DNA of 64,000 nucleotides from Labia minor (lineage: Eukaryota > Arthropoda > Insecta > Dermaptera > Spongiphoridae): contig OY720346.1 in NCBI GenBank assembly GCA_963082975.1, forward strand, positions 29,568,720 through 29,632,719, read 5' to 3'. Below, one piece after another: positions 26,832 to 40,691 of the stretch (its first letter is position 1; the number at the start of each line of letters is the position of its first letter). A model generated the notes under the pieces. It was not told the DNA's origin and made no database searches. It saw only the letters and a list, made by a program, of their open reading frames with translations. Made by a program: the position numbers and the translations under genes.

Positions 26832-27285
26832 TATATATATATACATATTATTTTATAGAATTAATTGAAATTAGGGAATTTCAGAACAAGCTTCTTTCAA
26901 GAATTAGCAATTAAAATTTGCGGTTTTCATTTCGAGGAGAGAGTGGCTTTTCTACGTTGTTTTAATTACTTTGTTGTTAAGGATTTTCAGAGGTTTCCTC
27001 CTGCTCCAAATTATGTCGATAAATGCATGTTCTCAGCTTACTAATAAATAGATTAGCTTAGAATTATAGTAGATAATAAATTAACTCGTGTAGGTGGGTA
27101 ATGGCAATGGCAATATTAAAAGATGGGTTCCAAATCTGGACTGAACAACCCCTCAATGATTAGCTGAGAGTAGATTTGAAATTGAATCATACATTCGAGA
27201 AGGTAATCCAGAAGATTTCCTTTATTAGAAAAGTCTCTTTGAACAAATTGTTAGTAATTTTTAAACAAACTTAGACAGTATGGTA

Positions 27286-27590
27286 CGAGGCCAGGTCAAT
27301 AGGTCCGTGACTTTTTGAATGAAACAGAGGTTTTGGGATAAAAAATTACTCCTTTGAGCTCTATACACTTCGTCCAACGTTTTTTCAATTTTTTATCTCT
27401 TCCAAAAAATAAGATTTGTCGAGGACATCAAAATAGATTTGTTTGTGAGATAATTTCATCGTTGGAGTCAAATCTCTTACCATCGAGCTATTTTTTCAGG
27501 TTTGGAAACAAGAAATAGTCACTCGGGACTAAATCCGGAGAATAGGGCGGATGAGGGAGCAATTCGTATCCTTATTCATGGATTTTAATG
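27286..27590 (-). mobile_element. 5'-truncated mariner, transposase C-terminus
   Basis: Minus-strand translation gives GYELLPHPPYSPDLVPSDYF, containing the PYSPDL..SDYF motif with the third catalytic Asp. LFPNLKK, a stop in place of the usual Trp, and KRWTKCIEL follow after frame changes. The element ends in a mariner-type terminal repeat (minus strand ...GACCTGGCCTCG) next to TA at 27284-27285. The 5' part with the other catalytic residues and the left repeat was not found. It is a different lineage from the copy at 26356, judging by its terminal repeat. Confidence 0.85.
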
Positions 27591-29141
27591 GAAATTTACT
27601 TTTTTCCATTTTCTTGTCAAATCACGTGTCAAAGTCTACTATTAATGGATGTCAAACAAAAACTAAAAGACTGGTTCAAACATGTATAGGAACAAAAAAA
27701 AATGAGATTTTTCTTTCAGATGCCTCGATTGTGTTGCTATTCATTACACATACGATTTATATTTTGAGGTAATTTCATAATATTTACTTTTATTTTTATT
27801 AAGAAAATATAATTATATTTTGTAATATTTTCTATAATTATTCAACAAAAAAATAATTTGATCTTCTTATAGTTTTTAATTTTTAAGTAAAATTTACAAG
27901 ATATTTTTAGATTAATGTTTGAAAAATAGATTTGGAAATAAATAAATATTTATATATAACATTTTTGCTTTTTAAAAAAATTGAATACTTAAATATAAAT
28001 ACTTTTATCAAATCAATTAAAATATCCACTTTAATTATTATTATTTAAGTCTATGCTATTATCAAGTCTAGAATTTTAATTAATTTTTAATAATGAAAAA
28101 TTAAAAAAAAATATTTTTTTTTAATATTGATTACTTTACATTACACAATTTAATTAAAATAATAAATATTTTGAAATGCAGTATAAATTCGAATGGACAT
28201 TTATTATACTTTATTAAATCTAAATTGAAGATTAATATTGATAAAAAAAAAATCTAAATTTAATAAGAGGATTTTTTTAAATATGCAATTAAAATTATAT
28301 CTATATCTATATACATATATGTATATATCTAAAAAAACTCTCCTAAAGAAAATAACCCTTTTGATATTTTCTTACGTATACATATATAATCGTAATATAA
28401 AACTTTGCTCTACCCTCTTTAATTGAAAATATAAAATTTTATCCTTAAGTTTTAATTTAATTCAATTAGTGATTCATCCTAGTATGACTCAGTTGAATTC
28501 CACAAGTGCTGCTTAAAACCCGTTCATATTCGCACTTGGATCAATATTTAGAGAACAAGCGAGTAGCTAAAAGAGGTATATAAATTTATAATTCAATTAG
28601 AGAAAGATAAAAATGTTAGTAATATAGTATTATTTGGACATGTCTTTTAAAAATATTTTTATAAGAAAAAGATGAAACTAATAAAATCAGTATTTTTTTA
28701 CTTTTCAGTTATATATTTTATATTTATATTTCTGATTGATATAGGAATTAATAGTAAAATGAAAAGTTAAAATTTAGAAATGTTTTTTTGCATATTTATT
28801 TAAAATCTGAAGATTCTATGCATATATATATATAATCAAATACTTTTTTTCCAAGATTTCATTCCCATCTATTTATTTCATTATAAAAATTCCACCTGTT
28901 GGCTGGGATTAATTGGACAGATCAACAGTATCACCAGCTTGTCCTAAGAAATGATTAAAAAGGATTGAAATGTGGTGTAATCCTCAGATTTAATTTTTAG
29001 AAAACCTTCTAACATTAATACTTAAAATAAATATCTATCATGTTAAGTAAAAAAGTTGTGTTGTAGGTAAATTTACGTTGTACCTTTGTAAACAAAATTA
29101 ATTTAAAGCATAAAAAATTTTAATTCTCATTAATAACTTGA

Positions 29142-29195
<54 letters not shown>

Positions 29196-29344
29196 TATAA
29201 TTTAATGTTGAAATGAAATATTAATTTAGAGTTTCTTGATTACAAACTTGAAATTATTATTATTATTACTACTTAGTTTCTATCTTTAAATTTTACTTTA
29301 CTGAATACTAAGCAACTTCCATTTTGTTAATGCTTTTTTCTATC

Positions 29345-29384
<40 letters not shown>

Positions 29385-30204
29385 TTCAGTGTTCTATTAA
29401 TCAACATTATGATAGGGCTTTTCTTGAGCGGGAAATGTGCACCACTTTTTTTTCTTTTCCTCTCTCTCTCTCTTGCTTTCCTCTTTTTGGCTCCGAGAAG
29501 CACAGTAATAATATCAGATGTACGTTGGAGACGGCGAGAAAGACCCTTTATTTAAGAACATTAACTTATCTAAAATAATTTTAAATTACTCTTTTAAATT
29601 TTATCACTTTCTTAGTTGCCGTTTTCTACGATCCCATTTCATAATTATTATTATTGTTCTTTCGTTGAGTCATCGTTGTGATCTCTCCCAGACGACCCCT
29701 ACGCCAAAGGGCGTACAGGGAGACAAGAAAGATGGTGGTGGAAGGGATGTGGAAGGGGAGAGAAGAAGGATGAGGGAAAGGATAAATAAATTGAAAAAGG
29801 GTGATGGTGGAAAAAAGACGGGCGAGAGAGAGAGAGAGAGAAAACACCATTAATGTTGTTAGTTAAATATTAAAATAATACTAAATCGATTTGGATTTCC
29901 TGAAAGTTTCACTAGTAAAAACAACAATATAAATTATCTATTATTAATCTAATGATAAGCGGAATATTTTAATATTATATGGTTTTGGTATTTTGATTGG
30001 CTAATCAACTCACAAATATAAATTATTTGTTGTAATTAAATTTTATTAAATGCCTAAATATGAGTTCAATAAATGGCCATTATATTAAACAAAATAATAA
30101 TTATTATAATGATTTTAGTCCATAACCATAGAGACACTATGCGCCATGAATTCAAGTTTTATAGCGAAATGAAAATCATAATAAAATTTGATTTCACTGC
30201 TTTA

Positions 30205-30245
30205 AGGTCTCTATAAAAGGGACACCGAATGCCTGTCATTGCATT
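30205..30245 (+). promoter_or_regulatory. Possible TATA-type core promoter
   Basis: TATAAAAG at 30212-30219 lies about 26 bases before TCATT, a partial initiator, within a locally less repetitive stretch. No plus-strand exon was recognised downstream, so this may be chance. Confidence 0.15.
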
Positions 30246-31612
30246 CTTCCTCCTCCCCCTATATTATATATATTTATATATATAGAGAGAGAGGGGGGAA
30301 GAGAGAGAAGACAAGAACAAACACCCACCCCTTTTGGAACACCCCCATCCTTTATATAATTTAGTCAACGTGTTTGAAAGAGAAAGAGAAAAAAGTGAAA
30401 GTTATTCCTTCTTTCCATTGAGATTTTGTTTTTGTTTTTTTGTTTTTTTATCTCACAATAAAATAAAACAAAAATATCTCAATTGATTAAAATAGAAGGA
30501 TTGTTTGTGTTGTTGTTGTTGAAAGATCGTAAAAATAAAACAACACAAAATCATTTACAATTTTTATCAATGAACCAACCATTTTCTTTATTTCCTTTTC
30601 TTATTTATTTTAAAAAGAAATAATAATAATATTTGAATTTTAAATTTTGTAATTAAAAAAATAAAAAAATAAAAAACACATTTATTTCCCCTCTTCCTTA
30701 CATTTATATTAAACAAATATATTATAATTATATATATATATGTATATATATATATATAATTGTTAGGAAATTATTGTTGGTTTTGTATATATATATATTT
30801 TTTTTAATTTTAAGTTATATTAATAAATACATTTATTATAATTATTGTCGAGCTTTGTATGATTTTAAAGATGCCCAAGGCGCGGGTGGAGGTAAACTTG
30901 TTTGAGCCAGGGAGAGGAGAATGGGAGGACGGGGGGAAGAGGTTGGGAGATACAATTGACATCCCCTTTCGACCCCTTAGGGAAATGTAAAATCATTGAT
31001 TTACTAGCGGTACAAAGTGGTTATCAGAACATCTCTCTCTCTCTCTCTCTCTTAGTCGAGAAAATAGTCCCTCGGGCCATCCCAAGAGACCTCAAACGAT
31101 ACAATATTTAAAAATTCCTTAAGATTCCCAGATATGATAATAACAGCACAATTATCTATCTAATTAATAATATAAAATTTATCCTTTGGGGTTAAATAAA
31201 AAAAAAAATCCATAGAAAAAGTATTTCACTATTACGAAATTCAAAAATAAAGCAAATATTTTAATTTATACAAAATATATACAAATAATTTTAATATGTA
31301 AAGGAAAAAATAATTATTAAAAAAATTAAAATAAATTACAATATTACAAATTTCGAATAAAATACATTAGAATTGCCTATTTAATTCAAATGTAATCTAT
31401 TTTATTTTTAATTATTAAATTTTTAAATTTATTATAATTGCTATGGGTAAGTAAATAACAAATTTAATTATCAATTTTTTTTTTCTTGTCAGTCTTTGTC
31501 TGTCCTTATATGATGTATCAGTCTGAAGATAGCAATGTTAAAACATAAAAATTAAAAGATTATATGTATTTTATTTATTTGGGTATGAAGGTTAATAATT
31601 AATAAAATAATA

Positions 31613-31620
31613 GTTAATAA
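31613..31620. repeat. Left 8-base target duplication of the hAT element
   Basis: GTTAATAA, repeated exactly at 32307-32314. Confidence 0.85.
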
Positions 31621-32306
31621 CAGTGGCGTACCTAAGGGGGGGGGGTGCGGTCCGCACCGGGCGGCACTTATTTTGGGGCGGCATTTTTTATATTTAGTTA
31701 TAGTTGTAAAAAGCAACTTATTAATTTCATATTTATTTTTTTTTCTTTCTTGAATAATAAATGATTATTATGATTATTATAAGTTTACTATTTGATTTAT
31801 ATAAATTATGATCAACTATATGATTTCGAATATTATTCCTCGGTGTATATAAATGCATTTTAGTGTAAATTTTGAATTCTAATTCCAAGAACAGGATAAT
31901 AATTTTATTTTATTGTATTCATTAAAATTCGTTGAATTCGTAAACGCATCTTTAAGATTTTGTTCGGCAAAATTATCTTCGTTCTACAATGAGTCAATTA
32001 AGACTACAAAATCTTGCAATATTGTCAATAGAACAAGAAATTACAAATAATATAAATTTTGAGAGCATTATACACGATTTTTCTAGTATGAAAGCTAGAA
32101 GAGTAAATATTATATAAATATGTTTACGAGTGCATACAAATATGTGTAAAAAAATTTACTCTGTGTATTAATTAATATTGATTAAATAACTTAATAATTT
32201 ATTTATGTGTATTAATTTATAAAAACCACTATTTGATTGACTTATAATAGAAAGGGCGGCAAACTGGAGATCGCCCCGGGCGGCAAAAGTTCTAGGTACG
32301 CTACTG
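31621..32306 (+). mobile_element. hAT transposon remnant with 8-base target duplication
   Basis: Ends are CAGTGGCGTACCTA and, reverse complemented, CAGTAGCGTACCTA, followed by GCCGCC-rich subterminal sequence on both sides. Exact 8-base direct repeats (GTTAATAA) flank it, the hAT hallmark. Inside is a short plus-strand piece of transposase (see separate entry). At 686 bases it is far shorter than an autonomous hAT, so the N-terminal zinc finger and most of the catalytic domain are lost. Confidence 0.92.
31968..32117 (+). pseudogene. hAT transposase C-terminal (dimerisation domain) fragment
   Basis: The frame encodes NYLRSTMSQLRLQNLAILSI followed by EQEITNNINFESIIHDFSSM and KARRVNII, then TAA. 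'LRSTMSQ.RL..LAILSIE.E' and 'I..F...KARR' are the closing signature of hAT transposases. There is no start codon of its own and no upstream catalytic region; it is a relic, not a gene. Confidence 0.85.
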
Positions 32307-32314
32307 GTTAATAA
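32307..32314. repeat. Right 8-base target duplication of the hAT element
   Basis: GTTAATAA, identical to 31613-31620. Confidence 0.85.
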
Positions 32315-32651
32315 TAATTAATAATTAATAATTTTAAGTAAAACAATTTAATTACAATTATAAACTAAAGGCACTCGACAAGACATATTTATTTTCTGGT
32401 TATTAATCAAATATCGTTTTGTGAAGGGACAAAAAAAATTTTGGTTAGAAGTTTATTCATACAGAATCCAATAAGGGAATCAAATACTAAATATGCTCCG
32501 GGATAAACGATTACACATTATGATTGATTAGAGTTGAATAGAGATGAATTTTAAGTATTATGGTTGATTTGTATGTCCACATATATATTATTAGCAGAAC
32601 AGATATTATAATTCTAATTAAATTGAGTTAAATTTATTTAATTATAGGATA

Positions 32652-32682
<31 letters not shown>

Positions 32683-34860
32683 TCATGAAAATTTAAAAGA
32701 AAAATAATAAAAAAGCTAAAATTGGAAAGGCACAGAGTGTTAAGTAGTAGAGAGATATAGTACTATTGTTTTATCGAAAATTTTGGTATAGAATAATATA
32801 TAGTTAAATATTTGAACACCAGTAGGGTAGTATTTTACAACAATATCCATGGCTATTGAAATTGAAGCGTGTTTCTAATGAAAATATTATTGACTCCTTT
32901 AGAGTTTGCTAGAGAGGCGGATGATATGGTCATATATATATATATAAATTAAACCAAGTATTTTTTTAAACTTATATCAAATATTTTCGAAAGCTTTATA
33001 TATGTATATATATATTTACAAACGATTGATTTAAATAATATTTATTTATAATAAAAAAAAAATAAATATTGTATGTATGTATATTAATTAAAAAAAGAAA
33101 GAGTGAGAATCTCCACATACAGATAAAAAAAAATATATTCATTAGAATTCAATGATATTCTTAATCATCCATTCAATTTCTGTCAATCATTTCCATTACA
33201 AATCATGGATCATTTATGCAGAAGGATCATATATACAAAAAAAAAAAGAGTAGTAGAAACAGTAGGAAGACAGTGAGGAGAATGTTTTATTTAAGCTCTT
33301 CAGATTATTATTGTTGTGAATTAATAAATATATAAATAAATTAAAAAGATGTTTAAATATGTACGAGTATATAATTTTTACAATGATGTGTGTTTATGTA
33401 TGTGAATGTGTTTTAAAACGCTTAGGCATATACAAAATTTTTATAGTTATATTAAATAATTATAAATACTGAAAAAACGGTTGCTATTGTTTTTATTATG
33501 ATATTATGTAAAATATATTATATATATTAAACTCCTCACGCATGACTTTTGTAGCATAGATGATAATTATTTTTTTTTTATAGAAAATTTATATAATAAA
33601 AAAAAATTCGATCATTCGAAGACCTGATGTGTATATTAATGAATTAAGACACAGTCTGTTCTTTTTTTCATTTTAAATAAATATTTTTTTTTCATTTATT
33701 GTCATGCTAATAGATAGGAGGTGGGAAAATAGGAGAGGGCGGGGGAATAGGAAGAAAAAAACACGCAAAGTTTTTTGATTGAGTCTTGGCGTGAAAGTAG
33801 CGCAAGGCGATCATTCAAGAGTAAAAGAAGAAGAGGAAGAAAATCATAATAATGGACAGAAGTTGAAAAAAAAATGTGACCAAAGGAAGAAGATATATAC
33901 TTTTCAAAAAAAATGAGAAGTTAGAAGGGGTAGATAAAAAAAAGAAAAACCATTGAGGGTGTAGAAGGAATCGCACTCTACAAATTTCATATGAATGGGA
34001 AATGAGTTGTCGTCTAGAGGAAAGAAAGAGGGGGGATAAATAAAAAAAGTGGTAGAGCGTAAGCATTTAAGTGGCGATCCGCAAGTGAAGAGGCTGGGGG
34101 TGGAGGAAGAGAGAGGGGGAGGCTGAATGAGAAGTGGAAAAAATACAGGGTGATTTGCAAAAGGTTTCGACTGAACCAAATGGATGAAAAAAAAAGAGTG
34201 GGAGAGAAGCGGACATCAAACAGCATCGCTTCATCTGGCTACTTGAAAAGTAAATTATCAGGGGAATTAAAATTTGAGAGATAGAGGGGGCGGAGCGAGT
34301 GATTTAATAAAAATATAACTTATAAAGTATTATATATAAGTATTCATATCGAATAGGAAAAGAAAACTTTGATCATATTATAAGAAATGATTTGAATCAT
34401 TAGTTTAAATTTATATTGCTATGAATATAATGAAATAATAGGATGTACCATATGGAAAAGGAAATGGGAAGGAGGATGGGAGAGAGAAAGAAGGGGGGGG
34501 GAAGGCAAAAGAATAGAATAGTTACTAACTACATGTATTAATCATATATTTGTTTGAATTTTAATTTCTTTATATTTTTTTCGATGATTTCCATTTTTGT
34601 TTTTATAAGTAACATAAAATTGTTGAATCGATTTTGGATGAATTTGTAGTACAAATAACAACTACTACTAAGCTAAGTCTTTGATTTTTTACAATCTCTA
34701 TTTTTGAAAAATTATTTCACAATTATTATATTTCATTAAAATTGTATAAATATTGTTTTCTAGTTGAACATTTTTAGTTAGAAAAACAAATTTTAGTGCT
34801 TCGTATAAAACTGTAAATTACAAAATAATTCAATCTAAATAAAATATTATTCCAGATATA

Positions 34861-35230
34861 GTGAAGGTTATAAAATCGAAAAGGCACGTGGCTAAAATAG
34901 GAGAAGAAAGAATGGCGAAAAATATTCTGGTGGGGAGATCGATTGGGAAACGTCCGTTTGAAAGAGCAAGGACGTGGTGGGTGGACAATGTAGGAGAGAG
35001 ATGGGAGAGGGTAGAGATTGGATGGTTATAGCTCAGGCGAAGGACTCATCTCAAATTGGATTTTCACGTAAGTTTTTAATATGGGTGGGCAATCTAGGAA
35101 GGGACGTGAGAGAGATGGGACAGAGTAGGAGTTAGATGGTTATAACTCCGGATAGGGACATTTGGAGAAATGTGATTGTTGCGACCAAGAACTTCCGAAT
35201 TCCGTAGAGCCACAGAGATAGATAGATAAA
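34861..35230 (+). mobile_element. 3' end(s) of a non-LTR retrotransposon (LINE)
   Basis: A plus-strand frame from 34861 encodes HVAKIGEERMAKNILVGRSI, GKRPFERARTWWVDNV and GERWERVEIGWL before a stop. This resembles the C-terminal 'GHV.RM...R..K..L.GR..GKRP.GRPR.RW.DN' segment after the reverse transcriptase in many arthropod LINEs. A second, partial tail follows at about 35080-35210, ending RDIWRNVIVATKNF, so two truncated ends seem joined or one was duplicated. The tail closes in a GATA-type microsatellite (35216-35230), a common LINE 3' terminus. Both copies are 5'-truncated. Confidence 0.8.
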
Positions 35231-36065
35231 TAGAATATCATTTGTTTTCACTAAAAGGCCAAGTGGACACATGCCGTACCAGGTACTTAGGTATTAATAA
35301 GAAAAAATATTTGAGATTTATTATTTTTTATATATTTCTAAAATAAAATCTAAAACTCAAATAAAACATAAATAAATTTAGATTTTTACATTTATTTATA
35401 GTATATAATGCTTACACAACTCATCACAGTAATATTTATTTTAATCACAATTATTAATACAACAACCATTTCCCTATCATAATAATTATTATTTGTGTGA
35501 GAGTAACTATATTGAATTTATATGACAAGAATTATAAATAATTCTTTATTGCAAATTTATTTATGCCTTATATAAATATACATGAGTAGTTTATATTTAT
35601 GTCTTATATATAAATAGGATATAGTTCCATTTATTTTCAAACAGAGAATAATTTATCTTATTTTTAGTTAGCTTTAATGGCGAATGAGGTATTTTATTGT
35701 TCTATTAAGGATCGGGGGGTGAGGGGAAGATATAAATAAACCAATGACAATATTTTACGGTAAATGGATATAATCAATCCTTTTTATATTATAAAAATGT
35801 TTATATTATTAGTATCTTTGAGATTATACATTTTAAATTTAAATTTTATTTAATATGAATTTATTAATAAAAAAAAAATAAATCTTTTCATCTAATTTAT
35901 TAATAAATGAATGTTCCCTGAGTGGGAATACAAGTCTAACATCTCCATCTTGATTTTCCGTGCTATTAAAGTTTTTTTTATTAATTAAATTATATAAACC
36001 ATAAATAAATATATAAATTTTAATTGATTTAATTTATATTGTATATTATACTTTTTTCTATATAT

Positions 36066-36685
36066 AAATAAGTTGACCTGTGGCCAGATCCGAACCGACC
36101 GACGGTTTGAAGTAAATTAATTTCCAGCTACAGAAACAATTTCAAATAATTTTAATATATCTATTAATGTAATAAAAAAACAGATATGGATATAACATAA
36201 ATATTTTTAATTTTATTTTATTTATAATATATATGTAAGACCAGGCTCTGACGTCATGAATGGCTGGATGACGTCATATAATTTTAAATTAAGAAAAAAC
36301 TAATAAAGATGATTTTCCTCGAGGATAAAACCAATACAAAGAGCATGATTCGTGGTGATATGTAAAAAATCTCCTCATGTGAAATTTGGTGTGAAAATAA
36401 ACCTTCCCTTCCTATGATCGATCGCTAATACTACCACTTCCGGTTTCCAGATTTGCACCAAAAGTTGATCAATTCATCATACTGATGCATTAAGTAAATA
36501 TACCAAATTTCATCAAAATACGATGAGCCTTTCAAGATGTACACGTCTATACGGACAGACATCATGCTAAAAATAATTTTTTCTGTTAAGAAAATGCATG
36601 ATTCGTGGAGATATGTAAAAATCTCCACATGTGAAATTTGGTGTGAAAACAATACCTCCCTTACTATCGTCGGTCGGTAAAAAAT
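36066..36685 (+). mobile_element. Dispersed repeat family, copy A (non-coding)
   Basis: About 620 bases nearly identical to 57261-57904 in the same orientation, starting AAATAAGTTGACCTGTGGCC. ACCGACCGACG (36094-36104) is matched by its exact reverse complement CGTCGGTCGGT (36668-36678) near the end, so the element has short subterminal inverted repeats. Two internal direct copies of about 85 bases start GCATGATTCGTGG. No coding frame or clear target duplication was seen; superfamily unknown. Confidence 0.8.
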
Positions 36686-37599
36686 CTAAAAAGATATAAT
36701 TATGATATAAAATTTATCATAATTTTATATATATATAGTCTTTATTAGACATTTAATGAAAAATTTAAAAATAGAAAATTAATTAATTAGATTCGTGATA
36801 AATATTAATGGCAAACATTCAATGTTTAAACCAATCTATTTTTTTATGAATAAATTTAGTCTTGTTTTTGATAGTTATTTGTTAATCATTTTAAGATCGA
36901 ATTTATATAATATTTTATTTTTATTAATGACTCAAATTAATTAAGAGAAATAAAATACAAAAATGTAGAAATGCTGGAGAATTTTATTTTATTATATTCA
37001 AGTATCATTAAGTTTGTGTTTCATTGTTAATCAAGTGTACAATGTAGTTTTCTTCATGTCCATGCAAAATTGTAACTACTCATCGAAATTCAATCTGTCA
37101 AGATTTGGTAAGTATAATATAATTGATGTCACGATAGAAAGGTTTAATTACCGGAAATAATAGTTTACCTCAACACATTTTTAATTTAATAAATTCTCAA
37201 TCATCACAAAATTACATTCAATCTTATATATTATACTTAGTTCAATTGAGCCAGTAGAATAAATAGATCTCATAGATTAATAAGGATCACTCTAGATCAG
37301 AATTATTTTCCACTATTAATTGTTCATGTATTATGATAATGACAATTTATGATATGTAAGTACCATTACGTTTAATTATTAATAATTAATTAGGGATTTT
37401 TTTTTTAAACTATTTAAATTATAAACATTAAATTAGAGAACAAAAATGATCAAATTCTTTAAAAAGCAGAGAATTATTATTATTATTATTATTTAATTAT
37501 GGATTTATAATTATTTGGAATGGTCCGATTGATAAATTCAATCCCGTTCATAGAACAAGCAAGCATGAGGCATTATACTAAACAAACACCAACTGAAAT

Positions 37600-37760
37600 A
37601 GCAATTGTTGTGTAGGAGAGTAATACGCCTGGTATACCCCCCTTCTCCTGTCCCCCGATGGTGCCTAGATTATTTCCATTGCTTAATTGATTTTGCCCCG
37701 CCCGTTTCCAATTATTTAAGGATTGAGATACGAGATATTCTAGTCAACAGATCAATCTCC
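37600..37760. promoter_or_regulatory. GC-richer unique island in the intron, possible regulatory sequence
   Basis: About 160 bases with GCCCCGCCCG next to CCAATTATTTAA, in otherwise AT-only surroundings. The plus-strand 87-codon frame over it does not look like a protein. Weak candidate. Confidence 0.15.
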
Positions 37761-38104
37761 ATTCCACCCACACCTCTCAACCCCCCCCCCCTCCCCCACT
37801 TTTCCCATTTAACGAGAAGTGGAGTTTTATCAGAAATCTCTTTGTTTCATTTAGTCATCCACCATTAATCGATTCTCTTTGAGAGAAATTCAAATTAAAA
37901 TATTCGAGAGAATTATAAAATGCAATCTCAATATGTAAATTAATAATAATTACTAAACAAATCAAACAATAATTTAAAATAAATAACCATTATTCTAGTT
38001 TTGTTTTTCGTTTCTCTCTGGTAAGGTTGTTTTCATGCTTTGATTTAGTAGTAAAATAGTAAATACACAAGGACTTTGATTGAATGATTAGTTGTTTATA
38101 TTAA

Positions 38105-38260
38105 TACAGTAAAACCTTGTTAATTCGACACCGCTAAATTAGAATTAACATCGTATTCCAAGTCATTAGTACTCCATAGACTAGGCGTTAGATTACTCTC
38201 CTATTGTGTAATTATACAGTTAAATCGAAATCATTTTTGTTTACAACTAGTTAAAATAGG
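38105..38260. mobile_element. Possible pogo/Tigger-type transposon terminus
   Basis: CAGTAAAACCTTGTTAATTC followed by GACACC resembles the ends of Tigger/pogo elements (CAGT.AAACCTCGTTAATTCG-like). It is preceded by TA. The other end was not found, and no transposase is visible, so this is a relic at best. Confidence 0.4.
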
Positions 38261-38424
38261 TAATAAATGATATTTTGATATTAAAAAGTAATTGAGATTG
38301 ATAAATAATCCATCCATCCATCCATCAATCAATCAATCAATATTGACAAACACACCTATGAAGAAAACGTTTCTTTTTAATTCATTTTTTTTTAAATATT
38401 TTAATTATATGACATGAAAAAAAG

Positions 38425-38428
<4 letters not shown>

Positions 38429-38464
<36 letters not shown>
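38429..38464. repeat. (TA)n microsatellite
   Basis: About 36 bases of uninterrupted TA. Confidence 0.85.
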
Positions 38465-38469
<5 letters not shown>

Positions 38470-40613
38470 TAGATAGTTTAAATTAATAAAAATATCAATC
38501 ATTCAAATAAATAATAGATTAAACAAAAATTATAATAATAAATAAACTATCAAATTTATATTAATCTGTATATTATTATAGGATATTATTTATTCTTTTT
38601 ATTTTCTAAATTTTATTTTTTAATAATAAAAGTAGACATAAATATGTATATTATTTTTTATATTAAAAAAAGAAGAAAAAAAAAAAATATTAATAAAATA
38701 AAATTAAATGTCAGTGGGAGTAAAGGTGAAAGGAGTGAGAGGGGTGTATGAAGATTGAAAAGTCACACCCTATTTATTTATTTAAATTTCATTCCCTCCT
38801 TTGTAATAGTTTTAATTGACATTTGATAAAATAATAATTCACAATCTATTAAATATTTAAAAAAAAATTATAAATTATGATATACATAGAAAGAGGATGA
38901 CACAAAGTGAATTAAAAGACTTAAGTGACGAAAAAGAGATAGAGAGAGAGTAAATGAAAAAGATAGTGGGAGGGTGGCAGAAAAAGAGTGACGACGGAGG
39001 AGGAAGAAGAATTTAAAAAGGAAGATCAGACTATACTTTAATTGATCCTCTCTAGAATTAATCTTTAATAGTACTTTGTTATTTTTTAATGACAATTTCT
39101 TTATTTATTCAAGGACATGGATATATTTTAATTATCTAAAGTTATTTTCAGAAGTGGTTTCAATGTATTTCTTTCCTCTTTTCATTTTATGTATAAATAA
39201 AGAAGAAAAAAGAAAAATTGAACATTCTCTGTCTTTATTGATACTACACAAGGAAAAAAAAACAAAAATAAATAAATATTTTTGGTTTCAAGTTAAATTT
39301 CATAACTAACTTTTAAACAAACCTAGAGAAATATTTTTTTTTGGAAATTTTATATATAGATAGATTATATATGACCAATTAAAATAAATAGTCTAGCTCA
39401 ATAGTTTTTTTTTTTTTTTTTTTTGTTTAATTAATATTCTTTCTGACAATTTTTGTGTTCAGACTTATGAAAAAAGTTTTCTGATATGAATGATCAAAAT
39501 TTTTTTTTTTAAATGAATCAGAATTGATTTTCTAAGATATCGAAATTAATAATGCAACCCTTTCAAAAAGACTATTTAAGATAATGCCTACAAAATAAAT
39601 GTAATAATTGAATTTCAATCAAAAGATCGGTGATTCATCAAACCAAATCGAATATTGCATACTATTTTTATTTTTTCCGATGAAAAAAAACTCTACAGTT
39701 CTAACGATAACAAACTATTTTATTTAATATGAATTTCACAGATATAGAGATTATAAAATACAAATAGAGAGCCTGAAATTTTAAAGAAATGATTGTTTCT
39801 CTTAAGAGAAAATTTTAAAAATAATATAACCACATATTTATTTAATTTATTTTTAATATTGTTTTAAATTTTCATTAATAAAAAATATTTAAAATAATCC
39901 CATGTATATCAGGGTAATATTGGCTTGAAGATGAGCATTAAGAGTAATTATTATAAAAATTCTTAATTTTGGAGAGATTTAATACACAATTGTAGAAAGA
40001 GATTCTAAATAAAATAATATCATTGACAAAGCTTAATAATCATATTTATTAAATTAAACCACATTCTTTTCAATTTAATAGTAAAATTGAAATTAAAAAA
40101 TATTAATAATATAATATAATATAAATCCTAAAGGAGATAATGAAGATGGTGAAAAATAGGTTATTTTCTTATTATACTATATATTGTATATATGAATATC
40201 ATGCTGATCAGATAAGCTCTTAGAAGCAGAAAGTAATTGCGGTTCTTTAGATTAATTTAAATAAATGTTTGAATGAAAGAACCCTTCTCTCTTTATGCTC
40301 CCTGAACAAATATAGGAATTAAATTAATTGATAATACATTAAATTTAGAAAAAATGCTGCTCTCTTGGGAAAATAAAATTAATAATAAAAATAATAGTTA
40401 TAATGTCCATGAAATTATTTTTATTAATTTATTTATTTCAATCATTAAAAGAAAAACTTTATTTCTTAATTGACTATAGATTGATATAAAGCAAAGTATC
40501 AATTTGGAGAATGAGCGAATAAAAAGCAAAAGAGAGGGAAAGAGAGAGAGAGAGAAGGGGTGTAGATGGAAAGGGAAGGATAAGCAAAAGAACAGCAACA
40601 GGAGCAGCAGCAA

Positions 40614-40647
40614 TAGTAGTAATAGTAGTAGTAGTAGTATTAGTAGC
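40614..40647. repeat. (TAG)n microsatellite beside the exon C donor
   Basis: A trinucleotide run on the plus strand (CTA on the transcript), with related AGC/AAC triplets before it, about 45 bases inside the intron from exon C. Confidence 0.8.
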
Positions 40648-40691
40648 GCCTTGGAAGGTGCGGAGGAGTCCGAAGGACAACTGGGACTGAC

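Larger units (their letters stand above)
8233..40691 (-). other. bab: 32-kb bab intron between exons C and D
   Basis: No coding exon of bab or of another gene was recognised. The intron holds the transposon remnants listed separately, several (TA)n and (ATT)n microsatellites, and a few non-repetitive GC-richer islands. The stretches 8233-12044, 18000-26353, 27600-31612, 32315-34860 and 36690-40691 show only AT-rich sequence, simple repeats and the islands noted elsewhere. Confidence 0.7.

Noticed and set aside
33815..34226. Three overlapping minus-strand frames of 70-91 codons
   Set aside because: They arise because the plus strand is purine-rich with few T; the translations are Phe/Ser/Leu/Pro-biased with no domain or splice support.
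34861..35031. Host gene encoding a basic protein
   Set aside because: The motif order is that of a LINE reverse-transcriptase C-terminus, and the frame has no start or upstream exon.
40398..40691. Continuation of the exon C frame into Leu and Phe repeats
   Set aside because: It lies past a good donor that matches the phase of exon D; the Leu run is the intronic (CTA)n-type microsatellite.
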